Positions 59,545-64,000 of a DNA stretch of 64,000 bases are shown here, in pieces (position 1 is the stretch's first letter; each line of letters starts with the position of its first letter). Source of the stretch: VFJJ01 sp031362415 (GTDB lineage: Bacteria > Actinomycetota > Acidimicrobiia > IMCC26256 > VFJJ01); the NCBI GenBank assembly GCA_031362415.1, contig JANLSK010000133.1, positions 1 to 64,000 of the forward strand, written 5' to 3'. The notes below the pieces were generated by a model. That model ran no database searches and was not told where the DNA came from. It was given only the letters and a program-made list of their open reading frames with translations. A program made the position numbers and the translations under genes.

Positions 59545-62088
59545 TCAGATACCGCCGCTCAGCGACACGGCGTTGTTGATGATGCCGACGTGGGAGTAGG
59601 CCTGGGGGTAGTTGCCCAGCGAGCGCTCGGTCGCCGGGTCGTACTCCTCCGACATCAACCCGGTCGGGCCGGCCAGATCGGTCATCTGGCTGAAGAGGGC
59701 GCGAGCGTCCTCATCGCGTCCGGCGAGGTGGTAGGCCTCCACCAGCCACGACGTGCACAGGTGGAAACCGCCCTCGAAGCCCGGAAGGCCGTCGTCGGTG
59801 CGGTACCGGTACACCGTGGGCCCGTCGCGTAGCAGGAGCTCGACGGCGTGGATCGTGCCCAGGAAGCGGGGATCATGGGGGGGAAGGAGCCCACTGAGAC
59901 CCACGTGCAGTGAGGCTGCGTCGAGATCCTCGCCATCGTATGCAGCGCTGAAGGCATTGAGGTGAGGCTTCCAGCCCTTCGTCAGGACGTCGGCGGCAAT
60001 CAGGTCACGGAGTTCGAGCCAGCTCCGCCGGGCCCGGCCGTGCATCACGTTGGAGATGGCGATGGCGCGCTCGAGCGTCGACCAGCACATCACCTTCGAG
60101 TACACGTGGTGGCGGGGTGCGAGCCTGATCTCCCAGATCCCGTGGTCGGGTTCGCTCCAGCGCTGCTCGACCGCCTGCACCATCGACTCGACGATCGTCC
60201 AGTGCGCGTCGGTGATCGTGGCTCCGGCGTTCATGAGCCGCTCGACGAGCTCCACGACCGGTCCGAAGACGTCGAGTTGGAGCTGGTGTTCGGCAGCGTT
60301 ACCGATGCGGACGGGGCGGCTCCCGGCGTAGCCCGAGAGCTGGGTGATGGCCGCCTCGGGCATCAGCTCCTGACCGAGGATCGTGTAGACGGGCCGGAGG
60401 CGCTCGGGGCCCGACACCGAGCCGAGGAGGGTCGTGAGCCAGTCGAGGAAGGCCAGACCCTCGTCGAGGCTGCCCAGGCTGGTGAGCGCCGACGCCGTCA
60501 GGGCGCCGTCGCGCAGCCAGCAGTAGCGATAGTCCCAGTTGCGGACCCCGCCGATGATCTCGGGGAGACTCGTCGTGGCCGCCGCTAGGATGGCGCCGGT
60601 CGGCTCGTGACAGAGCGCCCTGAGCGTGAGCGCCGACCTCACGACGGCCTCCCGGGCCAGAGCGGGCACGACCAGACGCCCGGCCCAGTCGATCCACGAA
60701 CGGTCGTTGATCCGCCGCCGGTCGATCACGGGCGGTTCCTCGGCCGTGGTGTGGCTCGCCCCGCAACGCAGCTCGAGGACGACGGGGCCTCGGGCCAACT
60801 CGACGTCGGCTCGCGCCGTGTGGTGCGGCCCCTCCTCGGTGATCTCCCACGTCACCCCCGGCGAGCGCAGCACGATCGGATCACCCCCACCGAGCACCTC
60901 GATCCCGTCGTCGACGAGCTTGAGCCGGGTCGGGCTGCGGGCATAGTCGAGCCGCGGGGCGAATTCGACGCGCGCCGTGCGAAAGCCAGTGATGAGGCGA
61001 ATGAGGTCGTTGCGGTTGCGCAGCGGTCCGTCGGGCGTTGTCGCTGGCGTGTCGAGGTAGTCGACGACGGTGATTCCCGGCCAGCGGGTCTCGACCGACA
61101 CGGTGCCGGGGAGGTAGCGCTGTCCGAGCGGTGTTGCCGGCACGGGTGGGCCGACTGCGAAGTACCCCGCGCTGGCGCCACCGAGGAGCTCGGCGAAGAT
61201 CGAGGAGCCGTCGGCTCGGGGATGGCACATCCAGGCCACCCGGGCGTCGGGCGTCACCAGAGCCACCGTCTTGCGGTTCGACAGGAGTGCGTGCCGTTCG
61301 ATCGGTGGGGCCCGGAAACCGCACACCCACTCTCGCCGGAGCTCCGAGAGCCCTGCGAGGAGCTGGGCAACGGCCATCGTGTCGTCGACCCGGTGAGCGG
61401 CGGCCGTCGGCCCGTCGCCGATCTTGATGCCCACGTCGGGCCCGGTGAGCACGGCGAAGGCATCCTCGTCGGTGACGTCGTCGCCCAGGAACAGCACGGC
61501 CGTGGCGCCCACCTGACGGCGCAGGATCTCGAGCGCGTGACCCTTGCTCGTCGGCACCACGGAAAGCTCGACGACCATCTTCCCGTGCTTGGTGTGCACG
61601 CCCTGACGTCCGCTCGGCCCATCCTCGACGGCGCGCAGGAGCCGGGCGACGTGCGCAGGGTCGACCTCGCGGTAGTGGACGGCGAGCCCGGCCGGCTTGA
61701 CCTCGACCCTGACCCCGACCGCGATCGTGGCGATCGCCGTGATGTCGGCGCACAGGTGGTCGTGGGTGGTGCGGATCTCGGCCGGGAGGTCGTGCGCGAA
61801 GCCCAGGTCGAACTCCGAGCCGTGGCTACCGACGAGATGGATCTCCGACGGGAGGCGGCTCAGCACGGCCAGGTCACGCAGCGAACGACCTGAGATCACC
61901 GCCACATGGGTGTCGGCCAGCGCAGCGAGCGTACGCAAGGCCACGACCGACTCGTCGCGCGGCCGGGCGTCGCTGGGGTTCGTGACGATCGGAGCGAGCG
62001 TGCCGTCGTAATCGCAGGCCACGAGCAGCACAGGGGCCTGGGCGAGCTCGCTGAGGTTACGGTCGAGCTCGGGAGTGTGGTTGCGCAT
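59545..62088 (-). CDS. trehalose-6-phosphate phosphatase fused to GH15 hydrolase
   Basis: An 847-residue fusion. Residues 1-245 are a HAD-type trehalose-phosphatase: VACDYDGTLAPIV (DxDGT), VISGRSLRDL, GSHGSEFDLG, VLFLGDDVTDEDAF. Residues 260-847 form a GH15 hydrolase: NWDYRYCWLRDGALTASAL, PDHGIWEIR and the C-terminal SEEYDPATERSLGNYPQAYSHVGIINNAV, with the catalytic glutamates expected in WE and EEYD. GH15 in mycobacteria includes a trehalase, so the product of the first half might feed the second, or the second may act on another glucan. It is followed by otsA on the same strand. Confidence 0.9.
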   Translation of the reverse strand: MRNHTPELDRNLSELAQAPVLLVACDYDGTLAPIVTNPSDARPRDESVVALRTLAALADTHVAVISGRSLRDLAVLSRLPSEIHLVGSHGSEFDLGFAHDLPAEIRTTHDHLCADITAIATIAVGVRVEVKPAGLAVHYREVDPAHVARLLRAVEDGPSGRQGVHTKHGKMVVELSVVPTSKGHALEILRRQVGATAVLFLGDDVTDEDAFAVLTGPDVGIKIGDGPTAAAHRVDDTMAVAQLLAGLSELRREWVCGFRAPPIERHALLSNRKTVALVTPDARVAWMCHPRADGSSIFAELLGGASAGYFAVGPPVPATPLGQRYLPGTVSVETRWPGITVVDYLDTPATTPDGPLRNRNDLIRLITGFRTARVEFAPRLDYARSPTRLKLVDDGIEVLGGGDPIVLRSPGVTWEITEEGPHHTARADVELARGPVVLELRCGASHTTAEEPPVIDRRRINDRSWIDWAGRLVVPALAREAVVRSALTLRALCHEPTGAILAAATTSLPEIIGGVRNWDYRYCWLRDGALTASALTSLGSLDEGLAFLDWLTTLLGSVSGPERLRPVYTILGQELMPEAAITQLSGYAGSRPVRIGNAAEHQLQLDVFGPVVELVERLMNAGATITDAHWTIVESMVQAVEQRWSEPDHGIWEIRLAPRHHVYSKVMCWSTLERAIAISNVMHGRARRSWLELRDLIAADVLTKGWKPHLNAFSAAYDGEDLDAASLHVGLSGLLPPHDPRFLGTIHAVELLLRDGPTVYRYRTDDGLPGFEGGFHLCTSWLVEAYHLAGRDEDARALFSQMTDLAGPTGLMSEEYDPATERSLGNYPQAYSHVGIINNAVSLSGGI

Positions 62089-62124
62089 AGGGGAAGTGTG
62101 CTCGCTCCGAGCGGGCAGCCCGGG

Positions 62125-63594
62125 TCAACTCCCGTTGAGCGCCCCGAGGAACTCGGCGGCCCAGGCGTGGACGTCGTGACGACGAACGGCGGCCCGCATC
62201 GATCGCATCCGCTTTCTGGCCTCGACGGGGTCGAGGTAGACGGCGGATTCGATCGTGCGCTTGAGCCCCTCGTGGTCGTGCGGGTTCACGAGCAGGGCGC
62301 ACGAAAGCTCCCGGGCCGCTCCGGCGAACTCGCTCAACACCAGCACGCCCGCCCCGTCGGTGCGCGAGGCCACGTACTCCTTGGACACCAGGTTCATCCC
62401 GTCGCGCAAGGGGGTCACGAGCATCACGTCGGCCGCCCGGTACAGGGCCACGAGCTCGGGGAAGGGGAGACTGCGATGGAGGTAGTGCACGACGGGCCGA
62501 CCCATCTGCCCGAACTCACCGTTGATCTCCCCGACGAGCCGCTCGATGCGCTCGCGTTCGTCCACGTAGCTCGAGACCTCACCGCGAGACGGCACGGCGA
62601 TCTGCACCATCACACAGTCGCCGGGCTTCAGGCTGCGGTCGCGAAGCAGCTCCTGAAACGCTTTCAGACGAAGGTCGATGCCCTTGGTGTAATCGAGCCG
62701 ATCCACCCCGAGCAGGATGGTTCCCGGCCCGCCGAGGTTGCGTCGGAGCTCGGCGGCGCGCACCGTGGTGATGGGGTTCCCGGCGATGCGGGTGACGGCG
62801 TCGACATCGATCGAGATCGGGAAGGCGCCCACCTCGATGTGGCGACCCTCGTGGCGCAGCTTCTTGCCGGTGCCCGTGGCGCCGACGACCCGGCGGGCCA
62901 GACGGGAGAAGTTCTGGGCGGCCACGGGCTCCTGGAACCCCACGACATCGGCACCGAGCAGGCCCTCGATGATCTCATGGCGCCACGGGAGATGCATGAA
63001 CAGCTCGGGTGGGGGATACGGGATGTGCAAGAAGAAGCCGATGCGCAGATCGGGGCGGAGCCGCCGCAGCATCGCGGGGACGAGCTGGAGCTGGTAGTCG
63101 TGGACCCACACCGAACCGTTGATGGCGGCGACCGCGGCCGCACGCTCCGCGTAGCGCTGGTTGACGCTGACGTAGGCGTCCCACCAGTCGGCGCGGAACT
63201 CAGGGGCACGTATGGCGTCGTGATAGAGCGGCCAGAGGGTGGCGTTCGAGAAGCCCTCGTAGAAGGCTTCGTACTCGGACCGGGCCATGGCCACGGGATG
63301 GAGGTGCATGCCTTCGTGATCGAACGGCCCTGGTGCCGGGCCCGAGTCTCCGGGCCATCCGACCCAGGCTCCCGCCCGAGCCGACAGCACGGGTGCCAAC
63401 GCCCCGACGAGTCCACCCGGGCTCGTCTCCCAGCCGATCGTCCGCCGCGAGGCGCGATCGGTGTCGCCCGCCCGCTTGACCGGCAGACGGTTGGCCACCA
63501 CGACGAGCTCGCTGAAGGTGGGTTCTGGTGCCGGTCGGTAGGCAGAGGCCGCGCTCCGTGGCCCGATACCGTCCACCTGGATGGTCAATGTCAC
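62125..63594 (-). CDS. otsA: trehalose-6-phosphate synthase
   Basis: A 489-residue GT20 enzyme that joins UDP- or ADP-glucose to glucose-6-phosphate. Marks are LVVVANRLPV, the WPLYH substrate segment, NGSVWVHDYQLQLVPAMLR, IGFFLHIPYPPPELF, GVDRLDYTKGIDLRL and DGMNLVSKEY. I start at GTG 63594 after GGAGG; the frame stays open upstream but that part lacks family features. The phosphatase/GH15 gene follows after 36 bases, so trehalose is made by a two-gene operon. Confidence 0.95.
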   Translation of the reverse strand: MTLTIQVDGIGPRSAASAYRPAPEPTFSELVVVANRLPVKRAGDTDRASRRTIGWETSPGGLVGALAPVLSARAGAWVGWPGDSGPAPGPFDHEGMHLHPVAMARSEYEAFYEGFSNATLWPLYHDAIRAPEFRADWWDAYVSVNQRYAERAAAVAAINGSVWVHDYQLQLVPAMLRRLRPDLRIGFFLHIPYPPPELFMHLPWRHEIIEGLLGADVVGFQEPVAAQNFSRLARRVVGATGTGKKLRHEGRHIEVGAFPISIDVDAVTRIAGNPITTVRAAELRRNLGGPGTILLGVDRLDYTKGIDLRLKAFQELLRDRSLKPGDCVMVQIAVPSRGEVSSYVDERERIERLVGEINGEFGQMGRPVVHYLHRSLPFPELVALYRAADVMLVTPLRDGMNLVSKEYVASRTDGAGVLVLSEFAGAARELSCALLVNPHDHEGLKRTIESAVYLDPVEARKRMRSMRAAVRRHDVHAWAAEFLGALNGS

Positions 63595-63760
63595 CGCGCC
63601 TCCATTCGATGGACGAACTCGTGCGCACTGCTCCCGCCTCAGGATTACCGGGAAAACCTTCCGTGGCAAGGTAATTCGAGCGTAAGAACAGGGTTTGAGA
63701 CGGCAATTCATGGGGTTGTAGCACGATCGACATCGAGCGCCCACGGCATGCGGTGTGGCA

Positions 63761-64000
63761 CTACTTACCGTGAGATTCATGGGTGAGGAGCCATCGCTTC
63801 ACAGCGAGGCCCCATCGGAAACCGCCGAGTGATCCGTCGGTGCGGATCACCCTGTGGCACGGGACGAACAGGGCCGCCGAGTTCCGGGCACACGCGGAGG
63901 CCGCGGCGCGCACGGCCGTCGGTCGTCCGCACCGCAGCGCGAGCTCCGAGTAGCTCACGGGCTCGCCGGGTCCGACCGATCGGAGGACCTTCCACGCCTG
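63761..64000 (-). CDS. ogt: methylated-DNA-protein-cysteine methyltransferase, 5' truncated by window edge
   Basis: The last 79 residues of an O6-alkylguanine-DNA alkyltransferase. The suicide cysteine is in PCHRVI; SYSELALRCGRPTAVRAAASACARN is the DNA-binding helix region, and GGFRWGLAVKRWLL the C-terminus. The gene continues beyond base 64000 and is read towards otsA. It repairs O6-methylguanine and is not related to the trehalose operon by function. Confidence 0.92.
   Translation of the reverse strand, partial: QAWKVLRSVGPGEPVSYSELALRCGRPTAVRAAASACARNSAALFVPCHRVIRTDGSLGGFRWGLAVKRWLLTHESHGK

Overview
The window is the replication-origin neighbourhood of a high-GC actinobacterium, most likely a member of the Acidimicrobiia. 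This rests on gene content and order, not on a database search. The order tRNA-Ile, DUF3566, gyrA, gyrB, dciA, recF, dnaN, dnaA | rpmH, rnpA, yidD, yidC, jag, rsmG, parA, parB, then cwlM, trxA, trxB, sigma/anti-sigma, murJ, DUF6049 and pcnA is the classic actinobacterial order known from Mycobacterium. NucS instead of MutS/MutL, F420-type and mycofactocin-type oxidoreductases, DUF5318 and the trehalose pathway fit the same group.

Layout. 1-1500: a HigBA-like toxin-antitoxin pair and a MazF remnant beside tRNA-Ile(GAT). 1548-11927 (minus strand): DUF3566 protein, gyrA, gyrB, dciA, recF, dnaN and dnaA, with a candidate oriC between dnaN and dnaA. 12401-20786 (plus strand): rpmH, rnpA, yidD, yidC, jag and rsmG, then a 2.6-kb gene-free stretch with three perfect parS sites in conserved modules, then parA and parB. 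20829-32945 (minus strand): a long, tightly packed envelope and stress unit (zinc-ligand-less CwlM homologue, trxA, trxB, small membrane protein, putative anti-sigma, ECF sigma, pseudokinase, DegV, MurJ, DUF6049, GNAT). 33078-42616 (mostly plus): HDAC-like deacetylase, orphan PilT-like ATPase, flavin/Fe-S oxidoreductase, VOC protein, pcnA, methyltransferase, DUF5318, panB and DUF192. 42904-46555: rpsF, ssb, rpsR, rplI and dnaB, with a DnaA-box row and a LexA-type box before dnaB. 46612-64000: accessory and metabolic genes, including a PAS/degenerate GGDEF protein, LLM oxidoreductase, FmdB, NirK-like copper protein, nucS, acyl-CoA dehydrogenase, NlpC/P60 peptidase, mycofactocin-type SDR, MFS transporter, a second SDR, PlsC, a trehalose-phosphatase/GH15 fusion, otsA and a partial ogt at the edge.

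How the parts work together. The first 21 kb serves initiation (DnaA, DnaN, DciA, gyrase, oriC), origin segregation (ParA, ParB, parS) and membrane-protein biogenesis (YidC, YidD, Jag). The following minus-strand unit joins lipid II export (MurJ, pseudokinase, CwlM homologue) with thioredoxin and an ECF sigma factor, which suggests envelope-stress coupling. The most unusual features are the modular parS region, a hairpin that would bury the dnaA ribosome binding site, DnaA-box clusters at dnaA and dnaB, a fission of the MurJ-pseudokinase protein by a degV gene, and a dispersed 29-bp repeat inside coding sequence. No CRISPR array, prophage or complete insertion sequence was seen.
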